A DNA stretch of 64,000 nucleotides. Origin: Stachybotrys elegans. Taxonomy: Eukaryota > Ascomycota > Sordariomycetes > Hypocreales > Stachybotryaceae. This document shows, piece by piece, positions 33,947 through 45,659 of the stretch (positions are counted from its first letter, which is position 1; each line of letters opens with the position of its first letter). A model generated the notes under the pieces. The model saw only the letters and a program-made list of their open reading frames with translations, did no database searches and was not told the DNA's origin. The stretch lies in NCBI GenBank assembly GCA_020746835.1, contig JAGPNK010000011.1, forward strand, positions 1,609,394 to 1,673,393, given 5' to 3'. A program made the position numbers and the translations under genes.

Positions 33947-35250
33947 AATAAGGAAAAGAATATATAATATAGAGTATAAATAGTAAAAAGTAAATAAATA
34001 GTAAAGATAGTATTTAGTACTCTAGTAACTAATATAATTATAAATAGTAGAGAAGAATAATAATAAGGCTATTATTAGGCTGCCTATATAGAGTAGCTAA
34101 CTGGCTAAGTGGCTAAGCTATAGGTGGCTATAAATATATAGAGGGTTAGGGCAGAATCAAACTAAATAGAAGGCTCTAACTAATAGTGTCTGGCTAGAAA
34201 GCTTTAATTAACTTATTAAATAAGATTGTACTATAGAAGCCTTACTATAATCTATGTCTAGATAGAGAGCGCTATAATACTAATAGAAAGCTTTAAGCTA
34301 GAAAAGTCTATAATATTACTTTAGGCTACTAATAGAGAAAAGCTTAATCTACCTTGCCTATAGCTATATAAAGCCCTTAAGCTTCTAGCTTAAAAAAGAT
34401 AAATTTATTATCTATATTTTACTATCTATTTATAATGAGGAAAAGAGTGTGTAGTATAGAGTATAAGCAGTAGTAAGTAAATAAACAGTAGAGGTAGTGC
34501 CTAGTGCCCCGGCAACTAATACAGTTATAAATAGTAGAGAGAAACACTATCTATTTATACTAGATAAAATATAAGTAAATAATATCTATATCTATAATAA
34601 TATAGCAGAGGGATTAAATTCCCTTACTAAAGCTGCTTTAGTAGCTATAGTAGCCTTAGCTACTACTACTATAAACACTAGTAAAGTTATTTATAAGGTA
34701 AGTTATCCTAAGGAATCTAATAATAGTATTACTAATAGTCTAGAAATAGAATAACTTTTGCTATCTCTTTTTTCTAGCTAATTTAGAGCTAGAATATAAA
34801 AAGTAGAAAAGTAAATAGACTAAGAAAAGCTAGCTCTCTAATAATAAGTGCCTTAGCTAAGAAGTTAATCTTATAAATAGATTATAGAGAACCCTAGTAT
34901 AATTAGCTTGGTTTTTTAGTATAAGTTTTTAATTAGTTTTTTAGTTTAGTTATAGAATTAATTACTTTTACTATCTTTAAATTATATATCTAATGTCTCT
35001 ATAATATAATATTTAATTAAATGCTAATACTATTATAAAGAGAATAGATAAGTAATGTATTAGAAGCCGTAGTTATATATAGAAGGCTGTAAAGAAGCAT
35101 ATAATACCAAGGAGCCATAGGGAAAGATACTATATAATGTAGGGAACCTACTTAGTTAGCAATAAAGTATAGGAATAAGTCTAGAGTAAGCCAGAAAAAA
35201 CAGTAAAAAAGAAACAGTATAAGCCTTTTAAACCTTATACTTAGGAGGGA
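33947..35250 (-). mobile_element. E retroposon, subfamily A, full length, minus strand
   Basis: Begins aataaggaaaag and ends aaccttatacttaggaggga. Flanks differ (G3 left, unassigned right), so no TSD. A 112-bp E is nested at 34434-34545. Confidence 0.87.
34434..34545 (-). mobile_element. E retroposon, 112-bp 5'-truncated copy nested in E
   Basis: aatgaggaaaagagtgtg to agagagaaac. TSD actatctatttat at 34421-34433 and 34546-34558. Little mutated (gtgcctagtgccccggc). Confidence 0.92.
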
Positions 35251-35345
35251 AATAGAGTTATAACTAAATATACTTAGTAATATAGTATTTATTATTAATA
35301 ATATCTTAAATAATTATAGACTTAGATCTAATATATATCTATATA

Positions 35346-36763
35346 TCCCTCCTAAGCATGAGGTTTAAAAGGCTTATACTGTTTTTTTTACTGTCTTTTC
35401 TGGCTTACCCTGGACCCGTTCCCACACACTGTTGCTGACTAAGCAGGTTCCCTGCATCACGTGACTAGCGCCTAGCTTCCCCCATGGCTCCTTCGTATCA
35501 CATGCACATAGCTTCTGCACACGACTACGGCTTCCGACGCATCGCACACCCTCAGCTTCCGCACATGACTACGGCTTCCGACACATTGCTTGCGCTTTGG
35601 CTACTGCAGTCTATTGTACGTTGTTTGTCTGACTCTTCTCATCTCTAACCATGTCTAAGAATAGCTCTCTATAATATTACATTACAGAGGCATTAGGTAT
35701 ATAATTTAAAGGCAGCAAGAGTGTTTAATTTAAAAACCAACTCTAAAAACCAACTGAAAACCCTAACTGAAAAACCAAGCCAAGTATTAACTCTAACTGT
35801 CTCTCAAGCTGGCCCTATACCTATTTATAGCTATTCTTAATATAGCTAGCCTCTACTACTAGCCTTTTAAATAGCTTCTTAAGTAATCTAGGGCTTTTTC
35901 TTTTATTCTTTTTTTAGGCTTTAGCTATAATTCTTTATTAGAATTGCTATATAAGAGCAGTATATAGAAGTTATTTTATTATATTCTAAACTATTAATAA
36001 TACTATTATTAAAAGACTGCTTAGAAAGACTTACCTTAATAATAATATTATTAGAGATATAGATAGAGGTGGTAGCCCTAGCTATTATAGCTGCTAGAGT
36101 AGCTTTAGCAGAGGGATTTTACCCCTCTACTATGTTATTGCTATTGTTATTGTTATTTGATTCTATGTTAATGTTAATCTCAGTGGACATTTAAGCGATA
36201 TAGATAAGGAATTCTTCTCTCTCAAGCCAGGGGCTCAAGGGCTTTATGTAGCCGTAGGCTGGAAGCAGAATAAGCTTTTTAGTAGCTCTATTAGCAGCCT
36301 AGAGTGATGTTATAGGCTTTTCCAGTGTCATTAGTTGAAGCTTTCCATTAGCATTGTGGCGCTCTCTATCTAGGCATAGGTCACGGTCACAGTCATAACA
36401 AGGCTTCTGTAGCGTTGGCAACCTTATTTGATGAGTCAACTGAAGCTTCCCAGCCGGGCACTGGCAACCTTGTGTGGTTGCAACCCCGCCGCAACCTTCC
36501 ATATGTGTACGTCTTGACATCCCGTTGCATCACATGCCTGCGCATGGTCACTCAGTGTGGCTTGTGACAGTGCTCGCAGCCACCTGTGGCTCGGCCACTC
36601 AGCCAGTCGGCTACCCTGTACACAAGGGCAGCCTGACGATGGCCTCATTGTTATTTCTCTCTACTGTTTACAACTGCATTAGTTGCCGGGGCACTAGGCA
36701 CTACCTCTACTATTTATTTGCTCTCTACTATATATACCCTATACTATATACTCTTTCCTTATT
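35346..36763 (+). mobile_element. E retroposon, subfamily B, full length, least mutated plus-strand copy
   Basis: 1418 bp, 5' end tccctcctaagcatgagg, 3' end actctttccttatt. TSD atatatctatata at 35333-35345 and 36764-36776. C-rich islands lie at 35400-35640 and 36100-36700, with a strongly mutated stretch between them. ORFs at 36474-36827 (+), 36299-36520 (-) and 36436-36648 (-) overlap in this block. The first runs past the E 3' end into flanking DNA. None is supported as a gene. Confidence 0.93.
35512..35590 (+). repeat. 35-43 bp tandem repeat inside the E 5' region
   Basis: Units start cttctgcacacgactacgg (35512) and cttccgcacatgactacgg (35556). Same motif as at 24259-24330. Confidence 0.7.
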
Positions 36764-37678
36764 ATATATCTATATATTAGAAAAGTATATTATAAGCTAT
36801 ACTCTATTAACTAGAGTTATAAAGTAGTCTATATCTATATAAATAGATTATTAATTAAATTATTCTATATTAGGGATAATTTAAAATCTAAGGTATAATT
36901 AAAAGTAAATACTATATTATTTAAAATACTAAACTAATATATTAAATATAATAATAGAGATTTCAAATATTATATTTAGATTAAAATTAGAATTAAATAG
37001 TAATATAGAGTTAAAAATAAATTTTAATATATTATTAAATCTAATATAAAATATAAGTATATTTTTATTTTATATTAGTCTATTCTTAAAGTATTTATCT
37101 AACTATACTAACTTACTATTAAGTTATCTATTCTATTAAAGTTAGTAAATATCTCTAAGATATTAAAAAAGTTTATTTTATAAGTAAAATGTCTTTAAGT
37201 ATTTATAATACTTTTAATTTTAATTCTTATATTATATAGTATAGTTATATATACTATATTATCTTTACTATCTAGCATTTAGGTCTATATATTATCTAAT
37301 ATAAGTAGTTTATATTAATATCTATCTCTATCTATTAGCTTAGCTTTATAATAATATAAGTATTTATCTTAATAACTTTATAACTAGTTATTTAATAATC
37401 CTTTTATTAAATCTTAAGTATGATTATTTCTGTTAATATATATTAGTTATTATAGTAAGGATTCTTATTTAAATTATAGTTAATATTATTACTATTAGTA
37501 GGCTATTAATATATTAAAGAGGGTTAGATAAAGGGATTACTATTAATATTCTATTTTTATAGCTACTATTACTAAACTAAAGGGCTTTACTAGTTATACT
37601 ATCTATTATTACACTATTAGTTTATTCTATTACTATATCTATATTAGAATAGCTTTTAATCTCTATAGTTATTATTAT

Positions 37679-39023
37679 CCTCCTAAGTATAAAGTTTAAA
37701 AGGCTTATACTGTTTTCTTTTTTACTATCTTTTCTAGCTTACCCTAGATCTATTCCTATATACCATTACTAACTAAGTAGGTTCTCTATATTATATACTT
37801 CCCTTATAGCTTCTTTACATTATATATTAGCCTTCTTATATAGCTATAGCTTCTTTATAGCTTAATCTTTTTATATAATTACAGCTCCTTTATAGCTATA
37901 TAGCTTCTATATATAACTATAGCTTCTAATACATTATATAGTACCTTCTATATACAACTATAGCTTCTAATATATTGCTTATGCTTTGGCTACTATAGTC
38001 TATTATATATTATTTATCTAACTCTTCGCACTCTTTATAATATTATATTATAAAGGCATTAAACATATAATTTAATAGCAAAAGTAATTAATTTAATAAT
38101 TAAACTAAAAAACCAATTAAAAATTTATACTAAAAAACCAAGCTAATAACTCTAACTATCTCTAGCTCTATAGCTATCCCCCTTTTATTAGCTTAATTTT
38201 ACTACTAAAGGACTTATTATTAGTAAGTTAGGCCTTCTTACCTTTTTTACTCTATTACTTCTTATATAGCTCTAGGGCTCTAAAGAAAGAGAGATAATAG
38301 AAGTTATTCTATTTCTAGACTATTAATAATACTATTATTAGATTCTTTAGAGTAACTTACTTTATAAATAACTTTACTAATATTAATAGTAGTAGTAGCT
38401 AAGGCTATTATAGTTATTAAAGTAGTTATATTATTATAGATATAGATATTATTTATTTATATTTAACTATAAGATATAAGTAAATAGTAGAATATAAATA
38501 ATAAATTTATCTCTTTTAAGCTAGAGGCTTAAGGGCTTTATATAGCTATAGACTAAAAGTAAAATAAGCTTTTAGTAGCTCTATTAGTAGCCTAAAGCAA
38601 TAGCCTTTCTAGTATTATTAAAGCTTTCTATTAGTATTATAGCACTCTCTATCTAGGCATAGATTATAGTTATAGTTATAATAAGGCTTCTATAGTATAA
38701 CCTTATTTAATAAGTTAACTAAAGCTTCCTAGCCAGGCACTATTAGAGCCTTCTATCTAGTCTAATCCTGCCCTAACCCTCTACTAGCTTAATATTCTAT
38801 TATATTATATACCTATATATAGTTAAGCTTAATATAGCTTATAACATTATACCCACCTATAGCTCGGCTACTTAGCCACTCAGCCAGTTAGCTACCCTAT
38901 ATAGATAGCCTAATAATAGCCTTATTATTATTTCTCTTTACTATTTATAACTATATTAGTTACTAGGGTACTAAATACTATCTCTACTATTTATACCCTA
39001 TATTATATACTCTTTTTCTTATT
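37679..39023 (+). mobile_element. E retroposon, subfamily C, full length, plus strand
   Basis: 5' end cctcctaagtataaag, 3' end ctttttcttatt. TSD atagttattattat, 14 bp identical, at 37665-37678 and 39024-39037. Confidence 0.93.
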
Positions 39024-40117
39024 ATAGTTATTATTATAGTCTATTTATTACTAATCTTTTTTAATATATAATTATTATTATAGTTAGTATTAGTTTATTT
39101 ACGTTTATTAATATTTAGTAAAATAATAGCTTTTTATTATAAGTTTATATAGAGCTATCTCTTTTAACTATATAAACTAGATAAAGTTATCTATAGTAGT
39201 TTTATTAGTTAGTTTATTAATTATCATTTAGATAGTACTATTAAATCCTTAATAAACTACTTTTAGCTATTTTAAAGATTAAGTTTATATATTTATATAT
39301 TTTAAATAGTTTATTAAATAAAGATATATATATTCTTTCTATTATATAAATTATAAAGACTAAAGTAATTATATTTTAGATTATTTATTATATTAATATA
39401 ATATTCTTAAAATCTTTTAATTAGTATATTATAATATTATTATATATACTATAATTAATTTTAAGTATTTATATTAGTTATTAATTAAATATAATAAGAA
39501 AAAGAGTATATAATATATAGTATAAATAGTAAAAAGTAAATAAATAGTAGAGATAATACTTAGTACTTTAATAACTAATATAGTTATAAATAGTAAAAAG
39601 AAATAATAATAAAGCTATTATTAGACTGCCTATATAATTAATTAAGTATACTATATTAAAGCCTATCTTTATAAATACTATATCTATATATCTTAAATAA
39701 TTAATTTATCTTTTATTAAAGTAAAATATTTAAGTCTATTAGTAAATATAAATATATAGATATATATTATTATTTACTATTTAATACTATAATAAAGTCT
39801 AATAGATTTAATAAACTAAAGTTAAAAAGTCTAATATTAATAGATTATAAATATTTATTATTTCTATTAACTATAAATATACTATTATAGTTAATACTAT
39901 ACTATTAATTAAATACTACTATAAGTAGATTTATTATACTTAAATTAATATTCTATTAAATATAGTCTATTATTTCTATTAATAAATATATAGTATTATC
40001 CTTTATTAAAGCTTTATTACTATAATAATATAGATTAACTATTATTAGTATTATTATTCTATTTAATAACTCTATTATATTTTCTTATTATTTCCTTTTA
40101 ATAGATTAATATTTATA
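39024..40117 (-). pseudogene. G8: retroelement-like degenerate sequence, part 2
   Basis: 39024-39492 and 39637-40117, split by a short E. Coding-like only on the minus strand, with heavy stops. Family not determined. The right end abuts an E fragment. Confidence 0.35.
39493..39636 (-). mobile_element. E retroposon, 144-bp 5'-truncated copy, minus strand
   Basis: aataagaaaaagag to gactgcctatat. TSD attaattaaatat (39480-39492) versus attaattaagtat (39637-39649). Confidence 0.9.
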
Positions 40118-40257
40118 GATAGCTTAATAATAGCCTTATTATTATTTCTCTCTACTATTTATAACTATATTAGTTACTAAAGCACTAGACACTATCTCTA
40201 CTATTTATTTACTCTCTACTACTTATACCCTATACTATATACTCTTTTCCTTATTAT
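40118..40257 (+). mobile_element. E retroposon, 140-bp 3' fragment, plus strand
   Basis: agcttaataatagccttatt to cttttccttattat. No clear TSD. A 19-bp spacer (40258-40276) separates it from the next E. Confidence 0.8.
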
Positions 40258-40276
40258 AGAATATAAATAATAAAAT

Positions 40277-41640
40277 CCCTCCTAAGTATAAGGTTTAAAA
40301 GGCTTATACTATTTCTTTTTACTATCTTTCTAGTTTACTTTAGATTTATTTCTATATTTTATTACTAATTAAATAGACTCTTTATAATAAGGAATAGAGT
40401 ATATAATATAGAGTATAAATAGTAAAAAGTAAATAAATAGTAAAGATAGTATTTAATACTCTAGTAATTAATATAGTTATAAATAGTAAAGAAAAATAAT
40501 AATAAGGCTATTATTAAACTATCTTTATATATAGAGTAACTAACTAGCTAAATGGCTAAGTAGCTAAGCTATAGGTAACTATAATATTATAAGCTATATA
40601 TATATAGGTATATAATATAATAGGATATTAAAAGAGAGTTAGGGTAGGATTAGTGCCTAGCTAGAAAGCTTTAGTTAACTTATAGACTCTCTATATTATA
40701 TACTTTTTCTATAGCTTCTTAGCATTATATACTTCATTATAGCTATATAGCTTTAATATATAACTATAGCTTCTAATCTATTATATACTTCTATATATAA
40801 CTATAGCTTTTAATATATTACTTATTTATAATAGCTCTTTATAATATTATATTATAGGGGCATTAAATATATAATTTAAAGATAGTAAAAGTAATTAATT
40901 TAATAATTAAACTAAAAAACTAATTAAAAACTTATATTAAAAAACTAAGCTAACTCTCTTAAAGTAACTCTAACTATCTCTATTCCTTAAAGCAACTTAT
41001 TTTATAAATAACTTTACTAGCATTAGTAATAGTAGTAGCTAAGGCTACTATAGCTACTAGAATAGTTATATTATTATAGATATAGGTATTATTTACTTAT
41101 ATTTTAATTATAAAGCATAAGTAGATAGTAGGATATAAATAATAAATTTATTTCTCTTAAGCTAGAGGCCTAGGGGCTTTATATAGCTATAGACTAGAAG
41201 TAGAATAAGCTTTTTAGCAGCTCTATTAGCAGCTTAAAGTAATGGCTTTTCCAGTGTTACCAGTGGTATTCTCTATCTAGGCATAGTTATAGTAAGGCTT
41301 TTATAGTATTAGTAACCTTATTTAATAAGTTAACTAAAGCTTTCTAGCTAGACACTATCTGACCCTACTATAACCTTCTATATATATATATAAGGCCAGC
41401 TTAATATCCTATTATATTATATATCTATATATATATGGCTTACAATAGTACTTATAGCTATCTATGGCTTAGTTACTTAGCTAGTTAGTTACTCTATATA
41501 GATAGCTTAATAATAGCCTTATTATTATTCTTCTTTACTATTTATAACTATATTAATTACTAGGGCACTAGATACTATTTTTACTATTTATTTACTCTTT
41601 ACTATTTATACTCTATATTATATACTCTTTTCCTTATTAT
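40277..41640 (+). mobile_element. E retroposon, plus strand, internal deletion
   Basis: 5' end ccctcctaagtataagg, 3' end ttttccttattat. A minus-strand E (40386-40681) is nested in its 5' part. Without it only about 1.05 kb remains. Much of the subfamily-specific middle block is missing around 40980-41000. No clear outer TSD. Confidence 0.85.
40386..40681 (-). mobile_element. E retroposon, 296-bp 5'-truncated copy nested in E
   Basis: aataaggaatagag to ctttagttaactt. TSD atagactctttat (40373-40385) versus atagactctctat (40682-40694). Confidence 0.9.
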
Positions 41641-42361
41641 AGAAAATAGTCTAGAATAATAAATATAAGTTTAGACTAGATATAAATATAAGACTATAGA
41701 TTATAGACTACTTTCTAAATATAAGGGAGGTATTATTATAGAAAGGGTAAATATAAGTATTTAGCTATAAGTCTTTTATAATAATAATTATATAGAGAGA
41801 GTATAACTCCCTTATAAAAAGTTATTTTAGAAATAATTCTTTATTTATAATACTTTAGAAATAATAATACTAAAAGGATATATTGTAGATTACTAAGTAT
41901 TTAATTAGGAACTATAATATTTATAAAGTAGTTAAAATTAATAGAAAGTAAAGATAAAGCCTATTATAATCTCTATTTATAAGGGATTAATTCTAGTTAT
42001 AAATCTCTATTAACTTTATAATATATTTACTAAAGAATAAAATAATAAAAATATACTTTAGTATTTAATAATTATTATAAATAGACTATTTAAATATATT
42101 TAGCTAAAGATAGTAATTATAATAAAAGTAGAGAACTATATAAGATAATTTAGAGATATATAATAATACTTTTATAGCTTTTTTAAATAGATTATTTTTA
42201 ATTAAAGCTTAAACTAAATAGAAAAGTTTTAGTTAGTATTTTATAAACTCGTAAATATTAAATAGCTTTTTTTAATATTTTATTATCTATAAATAGATAG
42301 TAATATAAAAGAGCTAATTAAAAGATTTAAATAGTTCTTAGAATAGTAATTTACTTTATAT
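41641..42361 (+). pseudogene. G7: Ty3/gypsy integrase fragment, RIP-degenerate
   Basis: In the + direction about 42210-42350 reads KLVNIK, then IFYYL, then IDSNIKELIKRFK, with stops between. This order fits the Ty3/gypsy integrase segment around the conserved HPQTDGQTE motif with His-to-Tyr and Gln-to-stop changes. The strand and sequence differ from G4. It could be the continuation of a G1-type or third family. Cut by E copies on both sides. Confidence 0.6.
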
Positions 42362-43116
42362 AATAAGGAAAAGACTATATAATATAGAGTATAAATAATA
42401 GAAAGTAAATAAATAATAAAGGTAATATCTAGTACTCTAGTAATTAATATAATTATAAACAGTAAAGAGAAATAATAATAAAGCTATTATTAGACTACCC
42501 TTATATATAGGGTAGCTAACTGGCTAAATAGCTAAGTGGCTAAGCTATAGGTAGCTATAACTTTATTATAAGCTATACTAAGCATGCATAGGCATATAAT
42601 ATAATAGAATGTTAAGATATATATATATATAGAGAGGGTTAGGGTAGGGTTAGTGCCTAGTTAGAAAGCTTTAGTTAACTTATAGTAGATATATATACTG
42701 AATAAACGCTGACTAACTAAATAAGGTTATACTATAGAAGCCTTACTATAACTATAACTATAATCTATGCCTAGATAGAGAGTGCTATAATGCTAATAAA
42801 AAGCTTTAACTAAGCTAGAAAAGCCTATAACTATAACTATATAAGGTTACTATTACTTTAGGCTATTAATAGAGAAAAGCTTATTTTATTTTTAGTTTAT
42901 AGCTATATAAAGCCCTTAAGCCCCTAGTTTAAAAGAGAAGAATTCCTTATCTATATTACTTAAACCTATTTGTTTTTATATTCACTAAGATTAATATTAA
43001 TATAGAATTAAATAATAATAGTAATAATATAGCTACTTTAGTAGCTATAATAGCCCTAGCTACTATCTCTATTTATATCTCTAATAATAATATTATTAAG
43101 ATAAGTCTTTTTAAAT
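42362..43116 (-). mobile_element. E retroposon, subfamily B, minus strand, interrupted by G4
   Basis: Starts aataaggaaaagact and follows E up to ataagtctttttaaa. There the LTR of G4 begins. The missing 5' half should lie beyond the right end of G4, i.e. outside this window, because G2 sits in the right LTR of G4. Confidence 0.85.
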
Positions 43117-43340
43117 TGTTATAGTATAGAGTGGTTAAGTTAGTAAAGGCACTAAACGTAGGGTCTATATTATGGCAAGACTAAGTCTTGCCTCTAGGTA
43201 AAGCTATAGCAAGCAGTAGGGTTTATATAGGGGTTCTACCTTAGGTACCTAAGGCACCTATAGGCTCTAGGGTAACTAGGGTCTATAGTATAGAACTCTA
43301 TAATAATTATGCCTTTCTCTATATAAAGCTATCTTAGTTT
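43117..43340. repeat. G4 left LTR (weakly mutated) with palindromes
   Basis: Starts TGTTATAGTATAGAG. The inner boundary is not certain. It is GC-richer than its surroundings, and holds a hairpin GGCAAGAC-TAA-GTCTTGCC (43174-43192) and a perfect 16-bp palindrome CCTTAGGTACCTAAGG (43239-43254). It represents the 3' LTR of a minus-strand element. Confidence 0.7.
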
Positions 43341-45659
43341 TAGTATTACTAAATAATTATACTAGCTATTAGTAAGTATTATATAGCTAAACCACTATAG
43401 CTTTACTATATATTTATTATATATAAAGTATATTTAGTTCTATATACTTCTATAATATAGATTAGTATATAGATAAATAGTAAATAATAATAATAAATAC
43501 TATTATTATCTCTAGTAGGTTTCTATACCCTTTTATTTAAATTTCTTTATCTTAATACTATTATATTATTAATAAAATCTATATTTATTAGCCCTTTTTA
43601 TAATTATATTCTCTAAAATTTCTCTCTATATCTATAGCCTTATTCATTTACTTTAGAATCTTTTCTTTCTTACTATTATAATACCTTTTAAATACTCTAT
43701 TAGCCTAACTATCTATATTATATATATATAGTATATATATTACTTTTAGATAGCTAATAGTTAGATAAAGCTAAAGAAAGAATAGAAATAATCCCTTTAA
43801 TTCCTAGTTAAATAGATACTAGTTAACTATTATTTCTCTATAGCTTTTATAGTCTACTATATTTAGTATAGTAAGTATAGTAATCTTTATAATAGTAAGT
43901 TTAATTCTAGAGTTTTATAACCTTATTATATTTTATTTTCTATATAAATACCTATTAATCTATCTTAAAGCCCTATATACTAATATAGAGAGTAATATTA
44001 CTAACTTTAATATTATTATTAAATAGCTTAATTATCTATTTACTATTAATAATAAGAATTCTACTATAGTTATAATAAAAATAATAACTATCTCTATATC
44101 TTTTTTCTAGAGATTTACTATTATTTTATTAAGTATCTTTATAATCTTAGGGCTATATTTAACTAGATTAAGATAATTTACTATTATAATACTAATATTA
44201 TTAATACCTAGAAAACCTTTTATATAAATACTTCTATACCTTAGGTTTTTACTTAAGTATTAATATAGTTTAGTCTAATCTTTTATACTATAATATATAT
44301 TCTTATATATTACTAGTATTTAGTAATATATTTTCCTTATTTTATTAAGTCTATTTAGGCTATTTTTATAAGTTATTTTCTTTTACTAAATACTCTTTTG
44401 CTTTTTACTAATTAAATATCTAATAGAACTAAAATTATATAATATAAAGAAAGATTATCTAGTAGATATTTCTTAAAGCCTAGAAAAAAACCTAGATTCT
44501 TTACCTTAACCCTAGTAATCTAGGGTATATTATCTAGTAAAATGCCATTTAGTACTTCTACTATGGTATTTTTAATATTACTAAAGAATTTCTTTCTTAT
44601 ATTATTATAAAGGATAAATAGCTATATAACTATAATATAGTATATAAGGTTTTAGACTTATTTCCTATTATTCCTACTACCCTTTAAATAGTAATATAGC
44701 TAGATTTTACTAATTATTTTTTAATTTTTTTTACTTTATTAATTTAGCTTGCTCTATAGGGCTTTAATTACTTTTATATAGCCTTTAAATATAATTTAAG
44801 TAAAGCTTTACTATAGATTTAGTATAATAAATTAACTTAGGGTATCTCTTATAATAACTTTCTTATAACTTATAATTAGTAATTTTAACTTAGGTATTTT
44901 TCTTAATCTTTCTCTTTTCCTTTAAAATACTAAGGTTTTCTAGTTTTTTAAACTATTATTTAGCTTAGTTTTATCTATCTTTCTATTTTATTTTATAGCC
45001 TTCTTCTAGTATTTATTAACTATATCTTATATATTTACTATATCTTTATTACTAATCTACTAATTATATTCTACTAGTTAATCCTTTTATTTAACTAGAA
45101 ACTATATCTCTTTAATAGTAATTTAGTAACTAATTACTTTCTTTATTTTCTATTTTTAATTCTCCTTAAGGTCTAAAAGTAAAAGACTTAACTCCCTTTC
45201 TTACTATATTTATAGTTCTAGTAATTCTATAGAGAATATATTATAAAGCTATATATTTTTTTAAAGAGTACTAGCTAAAATGCTTAAATTCCTATATATT
45301 TAAATATCTTAAAGGGCCTAATAAACTTCTAGATTAACTTATAATTATCTTTTTTTATTCTAAGGTTTTTAATAAATAACTCTATAAAATTTTCTCGTTT
45401 AAGAATTAGCTTTTAATAGTTCTAGTTATAGTACTTTACTATCCTTTTAATAGTAAGTTTCTAATATATCTCTAGCTTTTTATAAAGATCTTATAGCTTT
45501 TTAATATATTTTTATACTTTTAGTATTAAGAAATTAAAATCTATTCTAGAGTTATTTTATAAAGTAGATAGATATTCTATTAGTACTATATTAGGTATAA
45601 ACTATATAGTACTATTTCTTATATTATTATATATAAATTAAACTATAGAAAGTAGTTTA
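43341..45659 (-). pseudogene. G4 pol 3' part (integrase side), degenerate
   Basis: 2.3 kb between the left LTR and the first nested E. By element order on the minus strand it should hold the integrase and C-terminal region. I could not read a certain motif. Dense stops. Confidence 0.45.

Larger units (their letters stand above)
35251..37678 (-). pseudogene. G8: retroelement-like degenerate sequence, part 1
   Basis: Pieces 35251-35345 and 36764-37678 (interrupted by an E) form a continuous sequence that matches neither G1 nor G4 clearly. It seems coding-like on the minus strand and lies upstream, in minus orientation, of nothing that I can connect with certainty. It continues at 39024. A gag-protease region of a gypsy element is possible but not shown. 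Confidence 0.35.

Noticed and set aside
36474..36827. 117-codon ORF, with a similar peptide at 29240-29449 and, in minus-strand copies, 19718-19951
   Set aside because: It lies in the weakly mutated 3' part of E and runs through the E 3' end into unrelated flanking DNA. The corresponding frame is broken in most copies, and the peptide has no recognisable domain.
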